NCBI RefSeq assembly: GCF_015472005.1
Contig: NZ_BMAQ01000021.1
Coordinates: forward strand, 58,462-122,461
Direction: 5' to 3'
DNA length: 64,000 nt
Source of the DNA: Insulibacter thermoxylanivorax
Lineage (GTDB): Bacteria; Bacillota; Bacilli; Paenibacillales; DA-C8
Below are positions 1-9,286 of the stretch, in pieces. Both the position numbers and the translations under genes were made by a program. Position 1 is the stretch's first letter. Each line of letters begins with the position of its first letter. A model generated the notes under the pieces. The model was not told the DNA's origin. It searched no databases and saw nothing but the letters and a program-made list of their open reading frames with translations.

Positions 1-1989
1 GGCGTCCGCTTCGGGCAATGGTACCTCGACGGGGCGCCGGTGCAGCGGATGGTGACGATCGACGGCGAGCTGCCCTTCCGGGAGATGAACGAGGTCGTCT
101 TCCCCTATAAACAGGCGCTGCAGATCAAGCGATTCGGCACGGAGGAAGAGGATTACTTATTCTATCTGGAAGCGGGCAAGCATCGGCTGCGCATGGAAGT
201 GCAGATCGGCACATTGGGCGAAGTCTTCGAGATGGTCACCGATGTGACGACGGAGATGTCGCTGCTCTCAAGAGAGGTGCTGAAGGTGACGGGAACGAAC
301 CCGGATCCGAACAGGGACTGGAAGCTGGAGCAGAATATCCCGAACTTGGTGCCTCGTCTGCATACGATGGCAAGGGCGCTGGATGACGGGATCAAGAAGC
401 TCTATGAATTCGGCTTAGAGAAGAACAGCGCACAGGTGAGCCCGTTGTATGAGGCCCGGGACCGCCTGCTGGACATGGCCGAGAATGTGGAGACGATCCC
501 CGCGCGTCTGCAGGCGCTGAACGATCAGCAGGCCGCCCTTGGCAACTGGATCAACAGCATGGTGAATCAAGCACTGCTGCTTGATTACTTGATCGTCAAG
601 TCCCCGGACATGGACTGGCCGCCGGCCCAGGCCCCGCTGATCGCCCGCGTAGGCACGATGTTCTATGATTTCTTCCGGTCCTTCACGCGGGACTATAACG
701 GCGTGGGGAATGTGTATGATGACGACGAACAGGTGCTGGAAGTCTGGGTGGCCCGCGGCCGCGATTGGGTTGAGATCATCAAGCAGCTGATCGATGAGGA
801 CTTCACGCCGACGACGAATATCAAAGTCAATGTGAACACGGTGCCGGCGGGGGAGATGCAGGTGCTGCTGCTCGCTCAGACGGCCAATATCGCTCCGGAT
901 GTAGCGCTTGGTGTGGAAGGGGAATATCCGATCGATTTCGCGATCCGGGGCGGGCTGGTGAATCTCAATGAGTTCCCGGATTATGAGGAGGTCGCTCAGC
1001 GGTTCCGGCCCGGGGCGCTGATCCCGTACAAGTATAACGGCGGCGACTATGCTCTGCCGGAGAACCAGAACTTCTATATGCTATTCTATCGGATCGATAT
1101 CATGGAAGAACTCGGTATCACGGAGGATAAGATCCCCGAGACTTGGGATGAAGTCATGGAGATCATCCCGATCCTCCATCAGAACGGCATGGACTTCTAT
1201 TATCCCCATGCGCCGAACAACACCCAGGCCGCGATCAATGAATTCGCCCCCTTCTTGTTCCAGTACGGCGGGGAGTTCTACCGGGACGGCGGGCGGTATT
1301 CCGCTCTGGATTCACAGGAGGCCTTCGAGGCATTTAAAACTTGGACAGGACTGTTCACGAACTATAAGATCGCCAAGCAAGCGGACTTCTACAACCGCTT
1401 CCGCACCGGTGAGATGCCGATCGGCGTGGCGGACTACAGCACCTATGTGCTGCTGTCCACGGCGGCGCCGGAGCTGACGGGCTGGTGGAAGATGCTGCCG
1501 ATGCCCGGCGTGCGGAAAGAGGATGGCAGGATCGATCGTTCTACCGGAGGGATGGCCCAGACGGCGGTGATCTTCAAGGATACGAAGATGAAAGAGGAGG
1601 CCTGGCAGTTCCTCAAATGGTGGACGAGTGCGGATGTTCAGGAACGGTTCGGCACGGAGCTTGAATCCCTGCTCGGCGTAGAAGCGAGATGGAATACGGC
1701 TAATGTCGAAGCACTGAAACGCCTGCCTTGGCAGCAATCGGACATCGATGCCATCCTCGAGCAATGGGAGTGGTTCCGCGAGCGTGAAGTGGTGTTAGGG
1801 GGATATTATACCACCCGCCACATTGCGAATATCTGGAACGAGATCGTGCTGAACGGCAAGCTGCCGCGGGAGGCGATCGAGGAAGGTGTGAAGGAGATCA
1901 ATAAGGAACTTCGCAAGAAACGGGAAGAATTCGGTCTGGATGACCCGAAGATGCAGGCATCGAGCCGGGAAAGGATGGGTGCATCATGA
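1..1989 (+). CDS. ABC transporter substrate-binding protein with N-terminal extension (5' end outside window)
   Basis: The frame is open to the first base, so the true start and any signal peptide lie upstream; at least 663 residues are in the window. The C-terminal ~400 residues have the pattern of a bacterial family 1 extracellular solute-binding protein: LEVWVARGRDWVEIIKQLI near the start of the domain, then ENQNFYMLFYRIDIMEELGI and a WQFLKWWTSADVQERFG-type C-lobe. The first ~100 visible residues look like a beta-sandwich carbohydrate-binding module (WYLDG near the start, AGKHRLRMEVQIG), followed by ~130 mostly helical residues. It overlaps the first permease by 4 bp (ATGA), so the two are translationally coupled. 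Role by family: capture of an oligosaccharide outside the membrane. The substrate cannot be read from the sequence. Confidence 0.85.
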   Translation, partial: GVRFGQWYLDGAPVQRMVTIDGELPFREMNEVVFPYKQALQIKRFGTEEEDYLFYLEAGKHRLRMEVQIGTLGEVFEMVTDVTTEMSLLSREVLKVTGTNPDPNRDWKLEQNIPNLVPRLHTMARALDDGIKKLYEFGLEKNSAQVSPLYEARDRLLDMAENVETIPARLQALNDQQAALGNWINSMVNQALLLDYLIVKSPDMDWPPAQAPLIARVGTMFYDFFRSFTRDYNGVGNVYDDDEQVLEVWVARGRDWVEIIKQLIDEDFTPTTNIKVNVNTVPAGEMQVLLLAQTANIAPDVALGVEGEYPIDFAIRGGLVNLNEFPDYEEVAQRFRPGALIPYKYNGGDYALPENQNFYMLFYRIDIMEELGITEDKIPETWDEVMEIIPILHQNGMDFYYPHAPNNTQAAINEFAPFLFQYGGEFYRDGGRYSALDSQEAFEAFKTWTGLFTNYKIAKQADFYNRFRTGEMPIGVADYSTYVLLSTAAPELTGWWKMLPMPGVRKEDGRIDRSTGGMAQTAVIFKDTKMKEEAWQFLKWWTSADVQERFGTELESLLGVEARWNTANVEALKRLPWQQSDIDAILEQWEWFREREVVLGGYYTTRHIANIWNEIVLNGKLPREAIEEGVKEINKELRKKREEFGLDDPKMQASSRERMGAS

Positions 1990-2945
1990 ATACCGAGACG
2001 CATACTGCCGCGGCTGAACTTCGCCGTCCCAGGTTTGACCTCGGCCGGAAGCTGGCGGAGATCTGGGCGGATCTGAAGCGGGAATGGGTGTCGTATCTGT
2101 TCGTGCTGCCGTTCCTCATCCTGTTCACCTTTTTTATCGTCATTCCGGTCATCGTGTCGATCTATCTCAGCTTCACCTATTACAACATCTTGGAGCCTCC
2201 GCGCTGGATCGGGGCTTCCAATTACCGCCTGCTGTTCGTTGATGATGATATCTTCCTGCAGGCGATCGGCACGACGCTGAAGTTCGCTGTGATCACCGGG
2301 CCCGTGGGTTACATCCTGTCCTTCCTGCTGGCCTGGCTGATCAGTCAGATCCCGCAGCAATACCGCTTCTTCTACACGCTGTGTTTCTATACACCCTCGA
2401 TTACGAGCGCGGTGGCGATGGCAGTGGTCTGGCAGTATCTGTTCGCCGGCGACAGCAAGGGGCTGCTGAATTATTTTCTCATGCAGCTTGGTATCTTAGA
2501 TGAACCTTACTTGTTCTTGCAGAACGTGGATTCCATCGTGCCGGTGATCATCATCGTCTCCCTGTGGATGAGCATGGGGATCGGCTTCCTCGCCTTCTTG
2601 GCGGGACTGCAGAATGTGCCCAAGGATCTGTACGAGGCCGGCGCGATCGACGGGGTCAAATACCGCTGGCAGGAGCTGATCTATATCACGATTCCGGCGG
2701 TGAAGCCGCAGCTTCTGTTCGGCGCCGTCATGCAGGTGGTATTCTCCTTGCAGGTCTTCGATGTCAGCGTGCAGCTCGTCGGCTTGCCCAGCCCGCTGTA
2801 CGCAGGTCATACGATTTTGACCCACTTGTACGACTATGCCTTCATCAAATTTGAGATGGGTTATGCTTCGGCCATCGCCGTGGTCTTGTTCCTGATGATG
2901 CTCGGACTTAACCGTCTCATCTTCCGCTGGTTGGGGAGGGATTAG
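1986..2945 (+). CDS. sugar ABC transporter permease (MalF/AraP type)
   Basis: 319 residues: a soluble N-terminal stretch of about 35 residues, then six hydrophobic segments. The EAA-type loop that docks the ATPase is visible as LYEAGAIDGVKYRWQELIYI. It belongs to the binding-protein-dependent permease family and pairs with the next gene to form the membrane channel. The start ATG overlaps the stop of the binding-protein gene. No ATPase gene lies nearby, so by analogy with other Firmicute carbohydrate importers a shared MsmX-like ATPase probably energises it; that is inference. Confidence 0.92.
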   Translation: MNTETHTAAAELRRPRFDLGRKLAEIWADLKREWVSYLFVLPFLILFTFFIVIPVIVSIYLSFTYYNILEPPRWIGASNYRLLFVDDDIFLQAIGTTLKFAVITGPVGYILSFLLAWLISQIPQQYRFFYTLCFYTPSITSAVAMAVVWQYLFAGDSKGLLNYFLMQLGILDEPYLFLQNVDSIVPVIIIVSLWMSMGIGFLAFLAGLQNVPKDLYEAGAIDGVKYRWQELIYITIPAVKPQLLFGAVMQVVFSLQVFDVSVQLVGLPSPLYAGHTILTHLYDYAFIKFEMGYASAIAVVLFLMMLGLNRLIFRWLGRD

Positions 2946-2948
2946 GCC

Positions 2949-3812
2949 ATGAATATGAAGAGGATCACCAGAAGGGTGAAGTGGGGCGACGTTTTCCTGT
3001 ATCTGTTCCTTACGGTGCTTGGATTGCTCATGTTGGCGCCGCTGGTCTATCTGGTGTCCAATGCGTTCAAGCCGATCAATGAGCTGTTCCTGTTCCCGCC
3101 GCGCTTCTTCGTGGAGAATCCGACGCTCGTGAACTTCTATCACTTGCTGCTTGTAACGAGCACGTCGACGGTGCCGTTCACACGTTTCATCTTCAACAGC
3201 ATCGTCGTCACGACGGGCATCGTGCTGGGCGGCGTGTTCATCTCGGCGCTGGCTGCTTATCCGCTGGCGAAACATAAGATGAGGTTCGGTCCGGCGATCT
3301 TTAACTTGATCGTCACCTCCCTCATGTTCTCACCGTTGGTGCTGCAGATCCCGCAGTACCTGTTGATCAGTCAGGTCGGTCTGATGAACACGTATCTGGC
3401 GATGATCCTGCCCTATCTGGCGGCTCCTGTCGGGATGTTCCTGATGACGCAGTTTCTGAGACAGATCCCGGATGCTCTGCTGGAAGCGGCGCGGATCGAC
3501 GGCGCATCCGAATGGCGGATCTTCTGGGTGATCATCATGCCGCTTCTGAAACCCGCGATCGCGACATTTGCTTTGTTCTCCTTCATCAATGCTTGGAATG
3601 ATCCGTATCCGTCCATGGTTTACACGACGAAGGAGCATATGAAATCCCTCCCCGTCGCGGTGCAGACCATCGGCGGCGGAGCCGGCGTGATCGCCAGGGT
3701 GGGAACTCTGGCAGCGGCAAGTCTCTTGATGATCATCCCGACGATCCTCGTCTTCATCATCACCCAGCGCATGGTGCTGCAGACCATGGCCCACTCCGGG
3801 CTGAAGGAATAG
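2949..3812 (+). CDS. carbohydrate ABC transporter permease (MalG/AraQ type)
   Basis: 287 residues with six predicted membrane spans and the EAA loop LLEAARIDGASEWRIFWVII near residue 180. It starts 3 bp after the stop of the partner permease, behind GGGAGGG. The N-terminus (a short basic segment, then a first span near residues 14-35) and the closing ITQRMVLQTMAHSGLKE are typical of the MalG branch. It forms the heterodimeric channel with the preceding gene. Confidence 0.92.
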   Translation: MNMKRITRRVKWGDVFLYLFLTVLGLLMLAPLVYLVSNAFKPINELFLFPPRFFVENPTLVNFYHLLLVTSTSTVPFTRFIFNSIVVTTGIVLGGVFISALAAYPLAKHKMRFGPAIFNLIVTSLMFSPLVLQIPQYLLISQVGLMNTYLAMILPYLAAPVGMFLMTQFLRQIPDALLEAARIDGASEWRIFWVIIMPLLKPAIATFALFSFINAWNDPYPSMVYTTKEHMKSLPVAVQTIGGGAGVIARVGTLAAASLLMIIPTILVFIITQRMVLQTMAHSGLKE

Positions 3813-3824
3813 GGGGAAGGACGG

Positions 3825-5327
3825 GTGAAGGTATCGATGCGAATGGCAAAGCGCAGCGCTGTCCTGCTGCTCATACTGTCTCTCCTGCTCCCTGCAGCGG
3901 CTTACGCGGCGAATCCCTATGAAGGGTATATCTACAACAATCTCAATGACGATGTTCGTTCGATCAACGGCTATCTTTACCATGATTCCTGGGACGGACT
4001 CGATGGGGAGACGGGGCCTCTGAACGGTCCCGAGGACATCTTCATCGATGCATCGGACCGGCTCTATATCGCCGATACGGGCAATAACCGGATCCTGATG
4101 TTGGATGAGGATTTCCACCTCATCCGGGTCTACGGCGATGAGGAAGGGCCGGGCAAGTTAAGCGGCCCGAAGGGGGTATTCGTTACGGAGGACGGTATGG
4201 TATACGTGGCGGATACCAACAACAAGCGAATCGCCATCTTCCAACCGGACGGAAGCTTCCTGCGGGAACTTCCGGAACCAGAGAGTCCGTTGCTCGGCGC
4301 GAATTTCGTGTATTCACCGGCCAAGCTGATTGTCGATAAGCGGGGGTACCTGTTCGTCGTCAGCAACGGCACGACGAACGGGCTGCTGCAGATCTCGCAG
4401 AACGGAGAATTCGAAAGCTACTTCGGCGGCAACCGCGTATCCTTCAACTGGACGAGGCTCCTGCTCAGGTGGTTCGCCACGGAGGAACAACGTGCGCAGA
4501 TCGTATCCGAACGGCCGCTGGAGATCTCGAACTTGTATCAAGATGAAGAGGGCTTCATCTACACGACAACGATGGGCGGAGAAGTGAATCAGATCAAGCG
4601 CCTGTCCCCGGTCGGCGTCGATACGCTGAATCAAGGCGCTGTTTACTACGGGGATTACTATTACTCCGGACCGTTCGATCTGCCGATCTTCGTCGATATC
4701 ACCGTGGACAGTAAAGGCATCATCACGGCGATTGATCAGAACACGAACAAGGCGTTCCAGTATGACAAACTCGGGAACCTGCTCTTCATCTTCGGCGGAA
4801 CGGGGGAACAGAACGGCCTGTTCAAGACCGTCAGCGCCATCGATCAGACGTCCGACGGCACGATCTATATCGCCGATTCCTCCCGCCACCGCGTAGACCG
4901 GTTCCGTACGACGCCCTTTGGCGCCCTCGTCCATCAGGCGTCCGAGCTGTATGTCGAGGGGCGCTATACCGAGGCAGAGCAGCTGTGGCATGAGGTGCTC
5001 AGGTACAACGCCAACTACGATATGGCCTACAATGCGATCGGCAAGGCGTTGTACAAAGCCGAACGCTACAAAGAAGCGATGGAATATTTCCGTCTGGCAA
5101 GGAATAAGGCGGAGTATTCTGCCGCCTTCAAGGAATATCGCAAAGAGATGATGCGGGAGCACTTCGAGATCTTGTTCGCTGCAGCGGCGGGACTATTCCT
5201 CGTGCTTCGCTTCCTACTGCCGCGGCTGATACGCAGGCTGCGCCGGGCGCTCGGCAACAGAAGCAGGCTTGGAGCGGGGCGATCTGTCCGGCAAGCTGCC
5301 CTGACGAAGGAAGGTGAGGCGGGATGA
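3825..5327 (+). CDS. secreted NHL-type beta-propeller protein with TPR segment and C-terminal membrane anchor
   Basis: 500 residues. An N-terminal signal peptide ends near AAAYA. It is followed by repeated NHL-like blades (GPEDIFIDASDRLYIADTGN, GPKGVFVTEDGMVYVADTNN, and a later blade with TIYIADSSRHRVDRFR). Residues ~365-430 form a TPR-like pair (LYVEGRYTEAEQLWHEVL, KALYKAERYKEAMEYFRLA). One hydrophobic span near residue 450 is followed by a very basic tail. This predicts an extracytoplasmic propeller tethered to the membrane. A GTG start at 3825 follows GGGAAGG; an in-frame ATG at 3837 is an alternative. It sits between the permeases and the Yip1-like gene, overlapping the latter by 4 bp. 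The role is unknown; a sensing or glycan-handling accessory is inference. Confidence 0.8.
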   Translation: MKVSMRMAKRSAVLLLILSLLLPAAAYAANPYEGYIYNNLNDDVRSINGYLYHDSWDGLDGETGPLNGPEDIFIDASDRLYIADTGNNRILMLDEDFHLIRVYGDEEGPGKLSGPKGVFVTEDGMVYVADTNNKRIAIFQPDGSFLRELPEPESPLLGANFVYSPAKLIVDKRGYLFVVSNGTTNGLLQISQNGEFESYFGGNRVSFNWTRLLLRWFATEEQRAQIVSERPLEISNLYQDEEGFIYTTTMGGEVNQIKRLSPVGVDTLNQGAVYYGDYYYSGPFDLPIFVDITVDSKGIITAIDQNTNKAFQYDKLGNLLFIFGGTGEQNGLFKTVSAIDQTSDGTIYIADSSRHRVDRFRTTPFGALVHQASELYVEGRYTEAEQLWHEVLRYNANYDMAYNAIGKALYKAERYKEAMEYFRLARNKAEYSAAFKEYRKEMMREHFEILFAAAAGLFLVLRFLLPRLIRRLRRALGNRSRLGAGRSVRQAALTKEGEAG

Positions 5328-5938
5328 GTGCATGGCGCATGATGCGAAAGGTGCTTCGCCATCCCAATGATTTCTATTATGATCTGCAAGCTCCCGGCAT
5401 GGCGCGATGGTCCCATGCGATCCTGCTCATCCTGCTGGCCTTCGCCGCACGGATGATCTCGATCTTGGTGACCGGGTATGCCTTTACGACACGGGAAGCG
5501 CATGAGATTTCGTTCGTCTATGAGTTTATCTGGATCAGCGTGCCGTGGATCACTTGGTCGGTGTCGAACTGGGCGGTCAGCACGATCTTGGACGGCGAAG
5601 GGAAGTTCAAGGAGATCGCCGTTGGCAGCGCATATGCCTTGGTGCCTTATATCGTCTTCATCGTACCCGTGACGATGCTGACGAATCTCTTATCCCTCGA
5701 TGAGAGCTCTGCCTATGAACTTCTGTTAAGTGCGATCTTCGTGTGGGTCATCCTGCTTATGCTCATCAAAGTGAAAATCCTGCACGATTTTGAGATCGGC
5801 AAGGTGTTCTGGATCACGGTGCTGACGCTGATCGGCGTCTTCATCATCTGGTTCGTCGGCATCATCTTATACGGCTTGATCGATGAGTTCGTGCAATTTA
5901 TCTTCAATCTCTTCCAAGAGATCAACTTCAGGATGTAG
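5324..5938 (+). CDS. Yip1-family-like integral membrane protein
   Basis: 204 residues with five hydrophobic segments. The layout WISVPWITWSVSNWAVSTIL plus DGEGKFKEIAVGSAYALVPYI is characteristic of bacterial YIP1/DUF1282-type membrane proteins. The start ATG overlaps the stop of the propeller gene (ATGA). No catalytic residues are apparent. Its fixed place between propeller and DUF5696 genes suggests a shared envelope task, but function is not deducible. Confidence 0.75.
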   Translation: MSAWRMMRKVLRHPNDFYYDLQAPGMARWSHAILLILLAFAARMISILVTGYAFTTREAHEISFVYEFIWISVPWITWSVSNWAVSTILDGEGKFKEIAVGSAYALVPYIVFIVPVTMLTNLLSLDESSAYELLLSAIFVWVILLMLIKVKILHDFEIGKVFWITVLTLIGVFIIWFVGIILYGLIDEFVQFIFNLFQEINFRM

Positions 5939-5953
5939 AGGGAGGGGTGCGTA

Positions 5954-8398
5954 TTGAGAAGCAAGATTAAGGAATGGCTGGTCTATGGACTCATCGTCGT
6001 CCTGCTCCTCGGTTCAAGCAGCATCTATCTGAATGCGATGGAAGGTGAAGCGGATGCAGAGCACGCCTCTAGAGCGGCTGATGCGGCGGCCGAAGCCTCG
6101 GCTGAGATTGAGCAGCCTGCTGCATCCGAATCGGCAGAAGCAGCGGCAGACGAGGCATCTATGCAGAGCGAGGACGCGGCGAAGTCAGAGGCATCTGAGG
6201 AATCTTCAGGTGCGGATTCGGATGCGGGTGCGGAGACATCGCCCGCAGCAGCAACATCTGCTGCCCATTCCGAGGATGCGCTCCCGGAGCTGACGGAGCC
6301 GCTGATTGGCAAGAAGGCGGCGGAAAACGAGCGTTTCGAATTATACGTGGATGAAGCCACGCTGAATGTGCGCATCGTGGACAAACAGACGAAGCGGGAA
6401 TGGCACGGCGCGCCGCCGATGGATGTGAATACCCCTCCCAACAATGTGAAGTTCGTCCAGGCTCCGGTCCATATCAAATATACGCAGGGGACGGAAACAA
6501 GTCAGACGTATTCGCTGCAGGACAGCGAGAATGAGATGACGATGGAGCTGATCGACGGCGGCGTTCGCGCACACTTCACCTTCGCGAACCATGGGATCTC
6601 CTTCGCTGTGGAATACGAGCTGACGGAGAAGGGGCTGGCGGCGACGATTCCCTTTGAATCGGTGCAGGAACAAGGGACTTCGCGGCTTGTAAGCATCGAG
6701 GTGCTGCCCTTCTTCCATGCAGCGCTGCCTTGGCAGGAAGGAGCGGTATTTGTTCCCGACGGTTCGGGAGCGCTGATGCACATCAAGCCGCAGCGGATGC
6801 AGAACTTCAACACGTACTCGGAATATATCTACGGCAGCGATCCGGTCTTCCTGCGCAGTTCGCATGAGATGCTGTATCCCGAGTGGCGGCTGGCGATGAA
6901 TCCGAAGGAGAAGATCGCGCTGCCCGTATACGGCTTGTATGCAGATGGGACGGGTTTCCTCGGTATCGTGACCGAGGGGGATCATGATGCCAAGATCAAC
7001 GCGATCCCGGCAGGGATCCGCAATATCCAGCTGTACCGCGTATCGGCGGAGTTTATCTACCGGAATGATGACATCATCTTCATCGGCAACTCCGGCGAGA
7101 TCCCCCTGTATCAAGGACGGATGATCGGCGGAGACCGCCGCATCGAGTTTATCCTGCTGCAGGATGAGGATGCGCACTATGTCGGCATGGCCGAAGCTTA
7201 TCGCCAACATCTGATCGAACATCAGGGCCTGGAGCGCTTGGTGGAACCGGAGATGCCGCTGCAGCTGCACATCTTCGCAGGGATCCTGCGCTATGACGTT
7301 CTGGGCAAGACCTTCATCCCGATGACGACCTTCGAACAGGTTAAGGCGATGATCGATGAATATCATTCCAGAGGGATCAAGCGCCTCGAGATTACCATCG
7401 ACGGCTGGACGAAGAACGGGGTGTACGGTACGCAGCCGAAGCATTTCCCGGCAGCCTCCCAGCTGGGCGGTTACAAAGGGCTGGAGGAGTTAGCCGCCTA
7501 TGCGCAGGAGAGGGGAGTGAAGCTGTACCTGAAGGCCAACTATGTGCGGCCCTTCGAGGATACGGGATCATATAAGGCGAAGCGCGATGCCGTCTACGGG
7601 ATCAAAAAAGAGCCGCAGGCCAGCTACAACTATTATGTATCCTCGCGTTTTAATAATTTCTCGGAATTGTTCCACCTGCTGAAGCCTAAGCGGGTGTTCG
7701 ACCATCATATTGCGAAGGAACTGAATCAGTATGTGAAGCTTGACATCAGCGGCGTCCATCTGCAGTACATGGGAGATACCCTGTATTCGGATCAGGATCC
7801 GCGAAACTGGACGACGCGGGAAGAGACGAAGCGCATCTGGCTGCAAGTGCTTGACCTGTTCCGCGAGGAGGTCGGCGGCGCGGCGGTGGATTACGGCCAT
7901 GCTTACGTGCTGGGGCATGTTGACCGCATCGATAAGATTCCGATGGATCACAGTCACTTTACCTATCTTGACGAAGCGGTGCCCTTCTATCAGATTGTCC
8001 TGCACGGCTATATTCCTTACTCGGCCGCTCCGACCAACCTCGAAGATGATCCGCGGGTGATGTTCCTGCGCAAGCTGGAGTACGGAGCGATGCCCAGCTA
8101 TGAGCTGACCTATGAACCGACGCAGCGGTTGCAGCGCACGATGGCCGATGGACTGTTCAGCTCCGAATGGAAGCTGTGGTTCGAATCGTCGATCGAGGAA
8201 TATCGGAAGCTCATGGAGCTGTATGAAGCGACCTACGATCAGCCGATCACCGCCCATGAGCGCTTGAGCCGCTGGGTGTACCGCACCACTTATGCGAACG
8301 GCATCCAAGTGATGGTGAACTACGGTCACAGACCAGCGGAAGCGGACGGCCACCGCATCGATGCTTATGGGTACTTGATCTTGGAAGGAGGCCGATGA
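5954..8398 (+). CDS. DUF5696-type secreted/anchored protein, possible glycoside-hydrolase-like barrel
   Basis: 814 residues. An N-terminal hydrophobic segment (residues ~8-26) is followed by a low-complexity Ala/Glu/Ser-rich stretch of about 85 residues, probably a stalk. The globular part starts near residue 125. A beta-sandwich region is followed by a barrel-like region with IKRLEITIDGWTKNGVYG, GVKLYLKANYVRPFED, EEVGGAAVDYGHAYV and QIVLHGYIPYSAAPTN, and it ends in a small beta domain. I recognise it as the DUF5696 group that accompanies sugar ABC genes in Paenibacillaceae. A hydrolase role is inference from the fold-like pattern and context. The start is a TTG behind GGGAGGGG; the end overlaps the next permease by 4 bp. 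Confidence 0.75.
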   Translation: MRSKIKEWLVYGLIVVLLLGSSSIYLNAMEGEADAEHASRAADAAAEASAEIEQPAASESAEAAADEASMQSEDAAKSEASEESSGADSDAGAETSPAAATSAAHSEDALPELTEPLIGKKAAENERFELYVDEATLNVRIVDKQTKREWHGAPPMDVNTPPNNVKFVQAPVHIKYTQGTETSQTYSLQDSENEMTMELIDGGVRAHFTFANHGISFAVEYELTEKGLAATIPFESVQEQGTSRLVSIEVLPFFHAALPWQEGAVFVPDGSGALMHIKPQRMQNFNTYSEYIYGSDPVFLRSSHEMLYPEWRLAMNPKEKIALPVYGLYADGTGFLGIVTEGDHDAKINAIPAGIRNIQLYRVSAEFIYRNDDIIFIGNSGEIPLYQGRMIGGDRRIEFILLQDEDAHYVGMAEAYRQHLIEHQGLERLVEPEMPLQLHIFAGILRYDVLGKTFIPMTTFEQVKAMIDEYHSRGIKRLEITIDGWTKNGVYGTQPKHFPAASQLGGYKGLEELAAYAQERGVKLYLKANYVRPFEDTGSYKAKRDAVYGIKKEPQASYNYYVSSRFNNFSELFHLLKPKRVFDHHIAKELNQYVKLDISGVHLQYMGDTLYSDQDPRNWTTREETKRIWLQVLDLFREEVGGAAVDYGHAYVLGHVDRIDKIPMDHSHFTYLDEAVPFYQIVLHGYIPYSAAPTNLEDDPRVMFLRKLEYGAMPSYELTYEPTQRLQRTMADGLFSSEWKLWFESSIEEYRKLMELYEATYDQPITAHERLSRWVYRTTYANGIQVMVNYGHRPAEADGHRIDAYGYLILEGGR

Positions 8399-9285
8399 CG
8401 GTGAAGAGGTTCTTCAGACTGAATATGCGGCGGCGCAACGCTGTGGAAGGCTATCTTTTCATCAGCTTATGGATCCTCGGATTCATGCTCTTCATGGCGG
8501 TGCCGCTCGGACGTTCCATCTATTATTCCCTGCATCATCTGCAGCCGTCAGGACAGGGATTGATCGCCGAATATGCCGGCGCGTACCATTACATCTCCGC
8601 TTTCACGCGGGATGTGAACTTCCTGCCTCTGCTGAGGGATACGGTCGTACAGATGCTGTATTCGGTGCCGCTGATCCTGATCTTCGCGATGTTCAGCGCT
8701 CTCTTGCTGAACCAGAAGTTCGTCGGCCGCACCGCCTTCCGCGGGATCTTCTTCCTGCCGGTCATCATCGCCTCCGGAGCGGTTCTGCGGGAACTCTTGG
8801 AGCAAGGAGCGGCGCAGATTCCGGTGTTCTCGCAGAGCGATCTGATCTTCGCGCTGAATGATTTCTTCCCGAGATCGATCCTCATCCCGCTGCTTGAGTT
8901 TGCAGACCAGCTGCTGCTTGTGATGTGGGATTCCGGCGTGCAGATCCTCATCTTCCTGGCGGGTCTGCAGACGATCTCCCCCGCCCTCTATGAAGCAGCG
9001 AAGTGCGACGGGGCGACGGGCTGGGAGAGCTTCTGGAAGATTACCTTCCCGATGATGATGCCGATGATCTTCGTGAACACCTTGTACTCCATCGTGAACT
9101 CCTTCACGAATCCGAATAACCATATGATGAACCATATCATCGTGAGGGTATTCGGAACCAACGCGGACTACGGCTATGGGTCGGCGATGGGCTGGATCTA
9201 CTTCGTGCTGATCTTCATCATCATCGGTTTGATCTTCTTGTTGTTCCGCAAAGGATTGACCAATGCCGAGGAGAGGAGGGGTTAG
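8395..9285 (+). CDS. sugar ABC transporter permease (second pair, MalF type)
   Basis: 296 residues with six hydrophobic spans and an EAA loop, ALYEAAKCDGATGWESFWKI, near residue 200. It opens with MTVKRFFRLNMRRRNAVEGY, a basic cytoplasmic tail leading into the first span. ATGA overlap with the DUF5696 gene indicates coupled translation. It is a second, distinct permease pair in the same transcription unit, not a duplicate of the first: sequence similarity is only family-level. Confidence 0.9.
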   Translation: MTVKRFFRLNMRRRNAVEGYLFISLWILGFMLFMAVPLGRSIYYSLHHLQPSGQGLIAEYAGAYHYISAFTRDVNFLPLLRDTVVQMLYSVPLILIFAMFSALLLNQKFVGRTAFRGIFFLPVIIASGAVLRELLEQGAAQIPVFSQSDLIFALNDFFPRSILIPLLEFADQLLLVMWDSGVQILIFLAGLQTISPALYEAAKCDGATGWESFWKITFPMMMPMIFVNTLYSIVNSFTNPNNHMMNHIIVRVFGTNADYGYGSAMGWIYFVLIFIIIGLIFLLFRKGLTNAEERRG

Positions 9286-9286
9286 G

